From Alphaproteobacteria bacterium (lineage in GTDB: Bacteria; Pseudomonadota; Alphaproteobacteria; Micropepsales; Micropepsaceae): a stretch of DNA of 35,428 bases. The notes beneath the pieces were generated by a model. The model was not told the origin of the DNA. It saw nothing but the letters and a program-made list of their open reading frames with translations, and did not search any database. The stretch spans positions 1-35,428 of the forward strand of contig JAATGL010000028.1 in assembly GCA_015654705.1 (NCBI GenBank), given 5' to 3'. Positions 26,411-33,903 of the stretch are shown piece by piece; within the stretch, counting starts at the first letter, position 1; every line of letters begins with the position of its first letter. Both the position numbers and the translations under genes were made by a program.

Positions 26411-26896
26411 TCAGAGCGGCGTCGCGCGTGCCGCCCGCAGGGCCGATTTCAGGCGCTGCGCGAACGACGCCCGTTCGAGCGGCGGCAGGAAGGCGCCGAC
26501 GCGCACGCCCTTTCCGTGGCTCCACAGGGTGAGCTGGCTGCCATGCTCCGCCGGCTCGTCCATCTGCACGCGCACCCAATAGGGATTGAGCACGACTTCG
26601 CTGGGGGTGCCCTTCGGCGGACGTCTGGCGATGCGCAGGAGCGACGGCGTCAGCACGACATGCTCCTCGCGCCGCGCCGCCCGGCGCGCGGCATGGAAGG
26701 CCCAGGCGAGCAGCGCCACGTCGAGCCCCATGAACGGCATGACCGGCCAGGCGCCACGCAGCACGAAAGAGAGTGCAAACGCGACGTCGACCGCCGCCAC
26801 AATTCCCAGAACCAGCAGAAGGGCGCGCGGACTGAGCGGCGGCGCCGGCCTCAACACCGCGTCGAGCAGGATTTCGCTTTCGCCACACCCGGACAT
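26411..26896 (-). CDS. DUF2244 family membrane protein
   Basis: 161-residue inner-membrane protein of unknown function. Two hydrophobic segments, ALLLVLGIVAAVDVAFALSF (about 25-44) and WPVMPFMGLDVALLAWAFHA (about 50-69), are followed by a soluble domain with LTPSLLRIARRPPKGTPSEV, LNPYWVRVQMDEP and LTLWSHGKGVRVGAFLPPLE, as in DUF2244. In alphaproteobacteria this family often lies next to nth, as here, where the two genes are divergent across 85 bases. There is no clear promoter in that gap and no evidence for a shared function. Confidence 0.88.
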   Translation of the reverse strand: MSGCGESEILLDAVLRPAPPLSPRALLLVLGIVAAVDVAFALSFVLRGAWPVMPFMGLDVALLAWAFHAARRAARREEHVVLTPSLLRIARRPPKGTPSEVVLNPYWVRVQMDEPAEHGSQLTLWSHGKGVRVGAFLPPLERASFAQRLKSALRAARATPL

Positions 26897-26981
26897 CGGC
26901 CGATGATGAAATAGGCTCGGCTCCGGTGCAAGCTCGCGCTGCGGCGTCGCGCCGTATCGTCACCCGATTTCGCGGATCAGC

Positions 26982-27701
26982 ATGGCAAGACCATTTTCCA
27001 AAGCCGAGGCCGAAACTTTCTTCGCGCGCCTCAAGAAGGCGATGCCGGAACCAAGGACGGAACTGGTCTATGTCAATCCCTATACGCTGCTGGTCGCGGT
27101 GGTGCTGTCGGCGCAGGCGACCGACCGGGGCGTCAACAAGGCGACGGCGGAATTGTTCAAGGTCGCGGACACGCCGGCGAAGATGGTGGCGCTCGGCGAG
27201 CGCGGCCTGACGCACTATATCAAGACGATCGGGCTCTATCGCGGCAAGGCCAAGAACGTCATCGCGCTTTCCCGACTTCTTCTGGAACATCATGCGGGAG
27301 AGGTGCCGCGCGACCGCGAGGCGCTGGAGTCCCTGCCCGGCGTCGGACGCAAGACCGCCAATGTCGTGCTCAACGTCGCCTTCGGCGAGAAGACCATCGC
27401 CGTCGACACCCACATCTTCCGCGTCGCCAACCGCACCGGCCTGGCGCCGGGGAAGGACCCGCGCGCGGTCGAGGACGGGCTGATGAAGAAAGTGCCCGAC
27501 GCCTATCTGCTGCACGCCCATCACTGGCTGATCCTGCATGGCCGCTACACCTGCGTCGCGCGCAAGCCACATTGCCCGGTCTGCGTGGTGCGCGATCTCT
27601 GCCGCTTTCCCGACAAGACCAGGGTGGAAGACGAAGCGCCGAAGATCAGGACACCGGCAGCGGCGACGCCGGGTGCAGGCGCAAGGCGTCGAGGCAGTTA
27701 G
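26982..27701 (+). CDS. nth: Endonuclease III (base-excision repair DNA glycosylase/lyase)
   Basis: 239-residue glycosylase/AP-lyase that removes oxidised pyrimidines from DNA. Motifs: NPYTLLVAVVLSAQATDRGV, the helix-hairpin-helix LPGVGRKTANVVLN with catalytic Lys124, VDTHIFRVANRTGL with Asp142, and the 4Fe-4S cluster Cys191-x6-Cys198-x2-Cys201-x5-Cys207. The last 25 residues after FPDKTR are Ala/Arg-rich and unlike the family. They lie where the gene runs 56 bases into the opposite-strand lipoprotein gene, so they may be a late extension. ATG at 26982 fits the family. Confidence 0.96.
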   Translation: MARPFSKAEAETFFARLKKAMPEPRTELVYVNPYTLLVAVVLSAQATDRGVNKATAELFKVADTPAKMVALGERGLTHYIKTIGLYRGKAKNVIALSRLLLEHHAGEVPRDREALESLPGVGRKTANVVLNVAFGEKTIAVDTHIFRVANRTGLAPGKDPRAVEDGLMKKVPDAYLLHAHHWLILHGRYTCVARKPHCPVCVVRDLCRFPDKTRVEDEAPKIRTPAAATPGAGARRRGS

Positions 27702-28017
27702 GATCGGCCGCCATGTCCGTGCCGCGCGGCAAGGTTTCGACATGGCGCACGTTTAATCCCGCCTTCTCGGCATAGAGGAAGAAGAACGCGCGGCAGGTCG
27801 CGCCGTCATAGCGCCAGAGCTGCGTTTCGCCGTCCTTGCGCGTGAAGGCCGGCACGCCGAACTGCATGCGCAAATCCGCGTCGGTAAGCCCGATGGTGCT
27901 GACCGGCTCGCCGCGCGGCGGCGGCGGCGGCAGCGCGATGCGGTCGGGCGGCGGCGCATGCGTGGCGCAGGCGCAAAGCAGCGCGCACAGGCAGGGGATC
28001 GAGGCTCGGCGGATCAT
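27646..28017 (-). CDS. Small predicted lipoprotein, function unknown
   Basis: 123-residue protein beginning MIRRASIPCLCALLCACATH, a short basic and hydrophobic leader ending in LCAC, which is a tolerable lipobox, so Cys17 is the likely anchor. A Pro-rich linker follows (PPPDRIALPPPPPRGEPVST). The body, TIGLTDADLRMQFGVPAFTR, GETQLWRYDGATCRAFFFLY, resembles the small lipoproteins that share an SmpA/BamE-like ...FG-P...E....W.Y pattern, but I cannot assign a family. ATG overlaps the stop of the CysZ-like gene as ATGA, so they are coupled. The track hides it inside a 364-residue frame. Confidence 0.75.
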   Translation of the reverse strand: MIRRASIPCLCALLCACATHAPPPDRIALPPPPPRGEPVSTIGLTDADLRMQFGVPAFTRKDGETQLWRYDGATCRAFFFLYAEKAGLNVRHVETLPRGTDMAADPNCLDALRLHPASPLPVS

Positions 28018-28685
28018 GTCTGCGCCTCCCGCGCATAGCGTTTGAACAGATGCACCATCAGCGCGGCGCCGAAAAGGGGTGCAAAGAGATTCGCGAACGG
28101 AATCATGCTGAGGACCGAGATGATCAGCCCGCCGCCGAACACTGCGCCGGAATGGCGCCTGCGCAAAGCGTCGGACGCCTTCACGGAGAGATGGCGAAGC
28201 GCGGCCAGCTCGAAATATTCGCGGCCCAGCAGAAACCCGTTGACTAGGATGGTGGCGACCTCGCCGATGCCGGGCAGCAGCACGTCGGTCGGCAGGAGCA
28301 CCAGATCGGCCAGCACGACCAGCCCGGCCAGCCGCGCCCCGGCGGACAGGTTCGTTGCGAAGGTGGCGCCCGGCGCCTTGGGATCGCCGGCATAGGAGCG
28401 CGCCTCGATTGCCTTCGCGATGTCGCCCAGGAACAGTGAGCCGAACAGCGCCGCGACCGGCGCGCCCAGCACGAAGAAGCCCAGGATGAAAAGCACCGGC
28501 GCCAGGATTGCGAGCAGCCGGTTCACCCAGGGCTCGCCCAGCGTCGGAAGCAGATAGAGCGCGCCTTCCACGCCGATCAGCAGCACGACAAAGAGGAGGA
28601 CGGTCAGCAACAGCGATTTCAGCACCACGCCGAACAGCGCCGGATCGAAGATCAGGGCCAGCGCCTTGCCGATGCTTGCGAACAT
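28014..28685 (-). CDS. EI24/CysZ-family membrane protein
   Basis: 223-residue inner-membrane protein with about four to five hydrophobic segments (SLLLTVLLFVVLLIGVEGAL near 24-43, LLAILAPVLFILGFFVLGAP near 57-76, LVVLADLVLLPTDVLLPG near 121-138, LIISVLSMIPFANLFAPLFG near 187-206). NGFLLGREYFELAALRHLSV and GGGLIISVLSMIPFANLFAP are typical of EI24/CysZ proteins. CysZ of E. coli carries sulfate, but many members have no tested substrate and no sulfur genes are nearby, so the role stays open. The following lipoprotein gene overlaps by four bases. Divergent from adenosine kinase. Confidence 0.87.
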   Translation of the reverse strand: MFASIGKALALIFDPALFGVVLKSLLLTVLLFVVLLIGVEGALYLLPTLGEPWVNRLLAILAPVLFILGFFVLGAPVAALFGSLFLGDIAKAIEARSYAGDPKAPGATFATNLSAGARLAGLVVLADLVLLPTDVLLPGIGEVATILVNGFLLGREYFELAALRHLSVKASDALRRRHSGAVFGGGLIISVLSMIPFANLFAPLFGAALMVHLFKRYAREAQT

Positions 28686-28732
28686 GGAACCGGTCCTTTA
28701 ACTCAAATCCGCACAACGGCGCAGGAGACCTC

Positions 28733-29722
28733 ATGGCCAAGCCCTATCACGTCACCGCGCTCGGCAGCGCCATCGTCGACGTCATCGCCGCGGTCGAGGA
28801 TTCGTTCCTGCTGACCCACAACATCGCCAAGGGCGTGATGACCCTGATCGACGAATACCGCGCCCATCAACTCTACACCGCCTTCGGTTCGGCGCGCGAA
28901 GTGGCGGGCGGCTCGGCCGCCAACACCATGGCGGGGCTGGCCTCGCTGGGCGCCCGGGGGATCTTCGCCGGCAAGGTCAAGGAGGACCGGCTGGGCGCCG
29001 CCTTCTCGGCCAGCATGAAGGATCTGGGCGTGCATTATACCACGCCCGCCGCCGCGGACGGGCCGCAGACCGCCTGCTGCCTGATCGCGGTTACGCCGGA
29101 CGGCCAGCGCAGCATGAGCACCTATCTGGGCGCGGCGCGCGAATTCACCGTCGACGACGTGCAGGAAAGCGATATCGCCGCGGCCGATATCCTCTATATC
29201 GAAGGCTATCTGTGGGACGCGCCCTCGGCCAAGGCGGCGTCGCTGAAGGCCATGGAGATCGCACGGCGCAGCGAGACCCGCATCGCCTTCACGCTTTCCG
29301 ATCCCTTCCTGATGGGGCGTTACCGCGACGAGTTCCTGGAATTGCTGCCCACGCTCGATATCTTCTTCGCCAACGAGGACGAGGCCAAGGCGCTGTTCGA
29401 GGTCGACGAATTCGACGATGTGCTGCAGGCGCTGAGGCCCTTCGGCAATATCGCGGCGCTGACCCGCTCGGCCAAGGGCTGCGTCATCGCCTATGGCAGC
29501 GAGGTCCATGTGATCGACGCGGTGCCGGTGGCCAAGGTGGTCGACACCACCGGTGCCGGCGACCTCTTCGCGGCCGGGTTCCTGCACGGCCTTGCGCACG
29601 GCCAGGCCTATGCCGATTGCGGCAGGCTGGGCGCGCTGGCGGCCGCCGAAGTGATCTCGCATTACGGCGCCCGGCCCGAGACCTCGCTGAAGGACTTGGC
29701 GGTGCGGGCGGAATTGATCTGA
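28733..29722 (+). CDS. Adenosine kinase (PfkB/ribokinase family)
   Basis: 329-residue sugar/nucleoside kinase. PfkB signatures are AREVAGGSAANTMAGLASLG near residue 55 and VDTTGAGDLFAAGFLHGLAH with catalytic Asp277. ALGSAIVDVIAAVED at the start, DGQRSMSTYLGAA and IEGYLWDAPSAK are stretches I associate with proteins annotated as adenosine kinase in alphaproteobacteria, which phosphorylate adenosine to AMP. Another nucleoside or sugar substrate cannot be excluded. ATG at 28733 has GGAG seven bases upstream; the track's start at 28508 lies inside the divergent gene. Confidence 0.88.
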   Translation: MAKPYHVTALGSAIVDVIAAVEDSFLLTHNIAKGVMTLIDEYRAHQLYTAFGSAREVAGGSAANTMAGLASLGARGIFAGKVKEDRLGAAFSASMKDLGVHYTTPAAADGPQTACCLIAVTPDGQRSMSTYLGAAREFTVDDVQESDIAAADILYIEGYLWDAPSAKAASLKAMEIARRSETRIAFTLSDPFLMGRYRDEFLELLPTLDIFFANEDEAKALFEVDEFDDVLQALRPFGNIAALTRSAKGCVIAYGSEVHVIDAVPVAKVVDTTGAGDLFAAGFLHGLAHGQAYADCGRLGALAAAEVISHYGARPETSLKDLAVRAELI

Positions 29723-29726
29723 CATT

Positions 29727-29751
29727 GCCCGCTACCCACGGAGCAGCGGGC
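29727..29751. terminator. Possible stem-loop between adenosine kinase and smr
   Basis: GCCCGCT (29727-29733) and AGCGGGC (29745-29751) form a perfect seven-base stem with an 11-base loop in the 33-base gap between convergent stops. There is no T run on the plus side; on the minus side the bases after the stem are AATGTC. It could slow polymerase, but it is not a classic terminator. Confidence 0.3.
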
Positions 29752-29755
29752 GGAT

Positions 29756-30265
29756 TCAGCCGCGTTTTTTCCGCAGATAGATATACAGCGCGCCGGCGCC
29801 GCCATGGCGGCGATGGGCGGCGCGGGCGTCGGCGATCAGTTCGGCGAAGGACGGTTGGCTGAGCCAGCGCGGCACCATCGATTTGAGCACGCCGCGCGCC
29901 CGGCGCTCCTGTTCCATGTCGAACGGTTCGTCTGCCGCGGCCTGACGCGCCCCTTTGCCGGTGATGACCAGCACCAGCCGCGCGCCGCCGCGTTGCGCGT
30001 TGCGCAGGAATGCCAGCAGCGCGCGATGCGCCGCCGCCTCGGTGAAGCCGTGCAGGTCGATACGCGCGTCGGGCTCCAGTGCGCCCTTGCGCAGGCGCTC
30101 ATTGGTGTTGCCGTCGAGGCCGCCGGTCTGGGCCGGCCGCGCGGCTGCGACCGGGTTGGGCAAAGGCTTGGGCGGGGCCTTCTTTTCCGCCTTCAGCGGG
30201 CGCGTTTCGGTGAAGGCCGCCTCGAACAGCGCGCGCTCCTCGTCGCTGATCCTGCGCCGGCTCAT
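29756..30265 (-). CDS. Smr-domain protein
   Basis: 169-residue protein with an unstructured, Lys/Pro-rich first half (EKKAPPKPLPNPVAAARPAQ) and a C-terminal Smr domain from about residue 70: ARIDLHGFTEAAAHRALLAF, RLVLVITGKGA, LKSMVPRWLSQPSF and HRRHGGAGALYIYLRK. The D-L-H-G and T-G-K-G motifs are those of Smr nicking or RNA-cleaving domains of the MutS2 type. The ATG overlaps the mltA stop as ATGA. Last gene of the Tim44-mltA-smr unit. Substrate unknown. Confidence 0.92.
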   Translation of the reverse strand: MSRRRISDEERALFEAAFTETRPLKAEKKAPPKPLPNPVAAARPAQTGGLDGNTNERLRKGALEPDARIDLHGFTEAAAHRALLAFLRNAQRGGARLVLVITGKGARQAAADEPFDMEQERRARGVLKSMVPRWLSQPSFAELIADARAAHRRHGGAGALYIYLRKKRG

Positions 30266-31449
30266 GGCTGGGCCAGCCGCGCCGCGACGGGTTTGGGCAG
30301 CAGGACGGCGAGCCGTCCGCTCTGTTTCATCGCACCGGCGATGGCTTCGGCTTCGGACCCGAAACCCCAGAAGAGATCGGCGCGCAACGGCCCGCGGATG
30401 GCGCCGCCGATATCCTGCGCCACGAACAGCCGGCGCAGCGGCTTGCCGCTGTCGGGCATCGTGGTGGCGACGAAGAACGGCACGCCCAGCGGATGGATGC
30501 GCGGATCGACCGCGATGCTGGCGCCGGGCGTCAGCACGACCGTCTCGGCGCCCGGACTGCCCAGCGCCGGATCGCCGAGCGGCGCCTCCTTGAAGAAGAC
30601 GAAGGAGGCGTCGCTTTCCATCACCGCGCGCGCCTTGTCCGGATGGGCCACCAGCCAGGCGCGGATCGTCTGCAGCGAGACCTGGCCGCGAGCCAGCGCA
30701 CCCTGGGCGATCAGCGTGCGGCCGATGGCCGTGTAAGGCTGTCCGTTCTCGCCCGCATAGGCGACGCGCGCCGTGGTTCCGTCGTCGAACACGACGCGGC
30801 CGGAACCTTGTATATGCAGGAAGAACACGGCGACCGGATCGTCGCCGTAGAAGAGGGGCGGCGCGCCCAGCCCCTTCGCGTCGATCTCGCCCCGCGTCGC
30901 ATAGGGAACCAGACGATGTCCCATGATGCGGCCGGCGATGTGTTCGCCGGCAAGCGCCGGGCGGAACGCGCCCAGATCGACGCTGACGAGATCTGCCGGC
31001 AAACCGTAGACCGGCGTCTGATAGCGGCCGTGCCGGTGGCGGCTGGCCTGCAATTGCGGTTCGTAATAGCCGGTGAAAAGGCCGTCCTTCACCGCTCCGG
31101 CGGAAACCGTCAGGGGCGTGAACCAATGTTCGAAAAATTTGCGCGCGGCGGCCGCGTCCGGCGGCGATTGCGCGGCCGCGCGGCAGGGCGCGCGCCAATC
31201 GGCCACGGTGCCGGCATAGGTGCCGATGCTTTTGGCCGCGGGTTGCGCGGTGAGGGCGGCACAGGAGCGCTGGAACGCCGCCAGCGCGGCGCGCGGATCG
31301 CCATCGGACCAGTCCGGCAGGTCGGCAAACGTGGTCCGCGCCAGGCGCAGCGGCCCTGCGATCGGGGCGCGCGTCAGCCACCAGGAAAGAGAGGTGGCAA
31401 ACAGCAGGAACAGGAAGATGACAAGGGCCGCGAGAGACCGACGCCGCAT
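30262..31449 (-). CDS. mltA: Membrane-bound lytic murein transglycosylase A
   Basis: 395-residue muramidase that cleaves glycan strands between MurNAc and GlcNAc to give anhydro-muropeptides, which AmpG takes up. Family stretches are LFTGYYEPQLQASRHRHGRY, QTPVYGLPADLV, FFLHIQGSGRVVFDDG, ASIAVDPRIHPLGVPFFV and the catalytic C-terminal AQDIGGAIRGPLRADLFWGF with Asp346 and Asp358. The N-terminus MRRRSLAALVIFLFLLFATS is a hydrophobic anchor without a lipobox, unlike E. coli MltA, so it is probably held by an uncleaved signal. Stop overlaps smr; nine bases separate its start from the Tim44 stop. Confidence 0.95.
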   Translation of the reverse strand: MRRRSLAALVIFLFLLFATSLSWWLTRAPIAGPLRLARTTFADLPDWSDGDPRAALAAFQRSCAALTAQPAAKSIGTYAGTVADWRAPCRAAAQSPPDAAAARKFFEHWFTPLTVSAGAVKDGLFTGYYEPQLQASRHRHGRYQTPVYGLPADLVSVDLGAFRPALAGEHIAGRIMGHRLVPYATRGEIDAKGLGAPPLFYGDDPVAVFFLHIQGSGRVVFDDGTTARVAYAGENGQPYTAIGRTLIAQGALARGQVSLQTIRAWLVAHPDKARAVMESDASFVFFKEAPLGDPALGSPGAETVVLTPGASIAVDPRIHPLGVPFFVATTMPDSGKPLRRLFVAQDIGGAIRGPLRADLFWGFGSEAEAIAGAMKQSGRLAVLLPKPVAARLAQP

Positions 31450-31457
31450 CTAGGCCG

Positions 31458-32141
31458 TCAAGGCAGATCGCCCGAGGTGGCCACCAGCGTCCAGTTGGGA
31501 TCGCGCGCGCGCGTATCGCGCGCGAAGGTCCACACATCGGTCACGTCGCGCACCGACTTGGCGTCGCCTTCGATCACGGCGCCGCCTGCATCGCTGGTCG
31601 CGGAGATGAACTGCGCGCCGAACGCCACCGTGACCTCGGCGCTGCGGTTCTTCAGCACAGCCTGCACGATCTTGGTGTCCTTGAAGCCGACGAAGGTGAA
31701 GGCGATCTTCTCGTGGCGGGATTCGCGCGCGCCGATCGCGGCATCGAAGGCTTTGTAGACTTCGTCGCTTAGGAGCGGCCGCAACGCGGCGCGGTCGCCG
31801 TTGGCGAAAGCGGTGACGATCATCTCATAGGCGCTTCGCGCGCCGCTGACGAAATGCTCGATCTCGAAGCCGCGGTCGGCCAGCTTGATGTCCAGGATAC
31901 CGCGCGCCACCGGATCGGCCGGCTTGTCGGCGACCGCATCGGCGCGCTTGACGCCCGGCAGTGTCACCACGTTGTCATCGGCCGCAGGCGCCGGCGCCTC
32001 GGGATTGCGCGACAGACGATAATTGTCCTGCGGCGGACGCTCGTGCCCCGTGCGGCGGCCCAGCACCGTATAGAGGCGGAACAGGATGATTCCCGCCACC
32101 ATGGCGATTAGGAAAAGATCGAGAAGCTGGGAATTCGCCAT
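31458..32141 (-). CDS. Tim44-like domain protein (membrane-anchored)
   Basis: 227-residue protein with one N-terminal membrane helix (LLDLFLIAMVAGIILFRLYT), a charged Pro-rich linker (residues about 30-85), and a Tim44-like C-terminal domain: FVSGARSAYEMIVTAFANGD, LRPLLSDEVYKAFDAAI, AEVTVAFGAQFISATSD and DVTDVWTFARDTRARDPNWT. Bacterial relatives (TimA) are thought to act near the inner membrane; no import role is proven. I chose the ATG at 32141 over the TTG at 32150. It leads the unit with mltA and smr, divergent from secB, as in many alphaproteobacteria. Confidence 0.9.
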   Translation of the reverse strand: MANSQLLDLFLIAMVAGIILFRLYTVLGRRTGHERPPQDNYRLSRNPEAPAPAADDNVVTLPGVKRADAVADKPADPVARGILDIKLADRGFEIEHFVSGARSAYEMIVTAFANGDRAALRPLLSDEVYKAFDAAIGARESRHEKIAFTFVGFKDTKIVQAVLKNRSAEVTVAFGAQFISATSDAGGAVIEGDAKSVRDVTDVWTFARDTRARDPNWTLVATSGDLP

Positions 32142-32306
32142 GTCCGACAACCTTGCGCGGCTTGCCCGTGAGCCTAGACCCCGCCGCGCGCCGGGTCCAG
32201 CACCGTACGCTTAATATGGGGATGCGGCGCTTCTGTGGCCAGGGCTCGCCTTGTCACTGATGCGCGATCCGTGGTAGCGGCACGCGCGATTTTCATGGGA
32301 CAGACG

Positions 32307-32810
32307 ATGAGCGGCGGAATAAGCGGAAACGGCGAGAACGGTTTGGACATGGGCGCGGCGCAGCCGCCGCACCTGCAGGTCGTCGGCCAGTACGTCAAGG
32401 ATCTTTCCTTCGAAAATCCGGGAATGCCTGGCAACTTCGCCAACCGGCCGCAGATCGACCTCTCGGTCGATCTCCAGGCGCGGCAGATGGACGCCGAGGT
32501 CTACGAGGTCGAGCTGAAGCTCAGGGTTTCCGCCAACAGCGAGGGCAAGCCGATCTTCCTGCTGGAACTCCTCTATGCCGGACTGTTCCAGCTTTCCAAT
32601 GCACCCGAGGAAATCCGCCAGCCCATCCTGCTGATCGAGGGACCGCACATCCTGTTCCCGTTCGCGCGGCGCATCGTCGCCGATGTGGTGCGCGACGGCG
32701 GCATGCCGCCGCTGCTGGTCGAGCCGATCGATTTCGCCGCGCTCTATCGCGCCCGCGCCGGCGAGATGCAGCAAGTGCGCACCGGCAGCGCCGGCGTGCC
32801 CAGCGCCTAG
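32307..32810 (+). CDS. secB: Protein-export chaperone SecB
   Basis: 167-residue tetrameric chaperone that keeps preproteins unfolded and hands them to SecA. Recognisable are LQVVGQYVKDLSFENPGMPG, EVYEVELKLRVSANSEGKPI, FLLELLYAGLFQL, ILLIEGPHILFPFARRIVAD and GGMPPLLVEPIDFAALYRAR, covering the whole family. ATG at 32307 has GGGA upstream; the track start at 32235 is too long. The gap to Tim44 (165 bases) holds CTTAATATGG near 32210, a possible -10, but no matching -35. Its stop touches the stop of xth on the other strand. Confidence 0.96.
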   Translation: MSGGISGNGENGLDMGAAQPPHLQVVGQYVKDLSFENPGMPGNFANRPQIDLSVDLQARQMDAEVYEVELKLRVSANSEGKPIFLLELLYAGLFQLSNAPEEIRQPILLIEGPHILFPFARRIVADVVRDGGMPPLLVEPIDFAALYRARAGEMQQVRTGSAGVPSA

Positions 32811-33605
32811 CTAGAGCGTCAGCTCGGCGATCACCGGCACGTGGTCGGAGGCTTTCTGCCAGCCGCGCATCTTGCGCACGATGGTCTGCGCGGCGAGCGC
32901 GCCTTTCAGCGCGGGGCTGATCCAGATGTGGTCCAGCCGGCGGCCGCGGTCCGACGCCGCCCAGTCGCTGGCGCGGTAGCTCCACCATGAATAGATCTTC
33001 TCGCTCGGCGGCACGAATTCGCGCGTCACGTCGATCCAGTCGAACGAGGCCTTGACCTCCGCCAGCAGGCCGGTCTCGACCGGGGTGTGGCTGACGACGT
33101 CGAGCAATTGCCGGTGGCTCCAGACGTCGTTCTCCAGCGGCGCCACGTTGAGGTCGCCGACCAGCACCATGGGATGGCTGCCTCGGTCCTTGCGCCTGGC
33201 GAAGAAGCCGGCCATCTCGCGCAGGAAGTTCAGCTTGTGGGCGAATTTCGGATTGACCGCCGGATCGGGGATGTCGGCGCCCGCCGGCACGTAGAAATCG
33301 TGCAGCTCGACGCCGTTCTCGAATGTCACGGCGATGTGGCGGCAGTCGGTGTTGCTGCAGAATTCGTGCGACGTCTTCTCGCGGAACGGCAGGCGCGAGA
33401 GCACCGCGACGCCGTGATAGCCCTTCTGGCCGTGCACCGCCTGATGCACATAGCCGAGCCTGGCGAAGGCGTCGGCCGGGAACAGGTCGTTGATCACCTT
33501 GGTTTCCTGCAGCGCGATCGCGTCGGGCTGGTGCTCCTTGAGGAAGCGGGCGACGAGGCCGATGCGCAGGCGCACCGAGTTGATGTTCCAGGTGGCAAGC
33601 TTCAT
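32811..33605 (-). CDS. xth: Exodeoxyribonuclease III
   Basis: 264-residue AP endonuclease/exonuclease of the ExoIII family acting in base-excision repair. Motifs: MKLATWNINSVRLR at the start, IALQETKV with metal-binding Glu34, YHGVAVLSRLP, HDFYVPAGAD, LVGDLNVAP, SWWSYRASDWAASDRGRRLD and the closing ASDHVPVIAEL with the catalytic Asp-His pair. ATG at 33605 begins the family N-terminus; the track's start five residues earlier is less likely. It ends directly against secB and is divergent from the DUF3309 gene. Confidence 0.95.
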   Translation of the reverse strand: MKLATWNINSVRLRIGLVARFLKEHQPDAIALQETKVINDLFPADAFARLGYVHQAVHGQKGYHGVAVLSRLPFREKTSHEFCSNTDCRHIAVTFENGVELHDFYVPAGADIPDPAVNPKFAHKLNFLREMAGFFARRKDRGSHPMVLVGDLNVAPLENDVWSHRQLLDVVSHTPVETGLLAEVKASFDWIDVTREFVPPSEKIYSWWSYRASDWAASDRGRRLDHIWISPALKGALAAQTIVRKMRGWQKASDHVPVIAELTL

Positions 33606-33702
33606 GCGTCGATGTTCCATGCGTTAGGCCGGGCGGGGCGCGGCCGGGAAGCCGAATCCGCCCGTCGCGCGTTACCTTCCTGCAATTTCGAGGATTTGGA
33701 AG

Positions 33703-33870
33703 ATGACGTTGCTGATTATTATCCTGGTTATCGTGCTGCTGGGCGGTGGCGGTGGTTATTACGGCTACAACCGCTATGGCGGTACCGGCCTTGGCGGTGT
33801 TTTGGGCCTGGTACTGATCGTCCTGCTGCTTTTGTGGCTGTTCGGCGGACTCGGCGGGCCACACGTATAG
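33703..33870 (+). CDS. DUF3309-like small membrane protein (not in ORF track)
   Basis: 55 residues: one hydrophobic segment MTLLIIILVIVLL, a Gly/Tyr stretch GGGGGYYGYNRYGG, then a second hydrophobic segment LGGVLGLVLIVLLLLWLFGG. The two-helix, glycine-hinge form matches small DUF3309 proteins, which are common in proteobacteria and uncharacterised. GAGGA precedes the ATG by about ten bases. The codon use is ordinary, with more T than neighbours because of Ile, Val and Leu codons. It was too short for the ORF track. It lies between xth and the penicillin-binding protein gene, 33 bases from the stop of the latter. Confidence 0.8.
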   Translation: MTLLIIILVIVLLGGGGGYYGYNRYGGTGLGGVLGLVLIVLLLLWLFGGLGGPHV

Positions 33871-33903
33871 GCTCGTTTTCCCTGAGATAGGGCAAGGTAA
33901 GCC

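Noticed and set aside
33871-33903. Terminator between the DUF3309-like gene and PBP1A
   Set aside because: CCCT-gagat-AGGG is a four-base stem with no T run after it on either strand.
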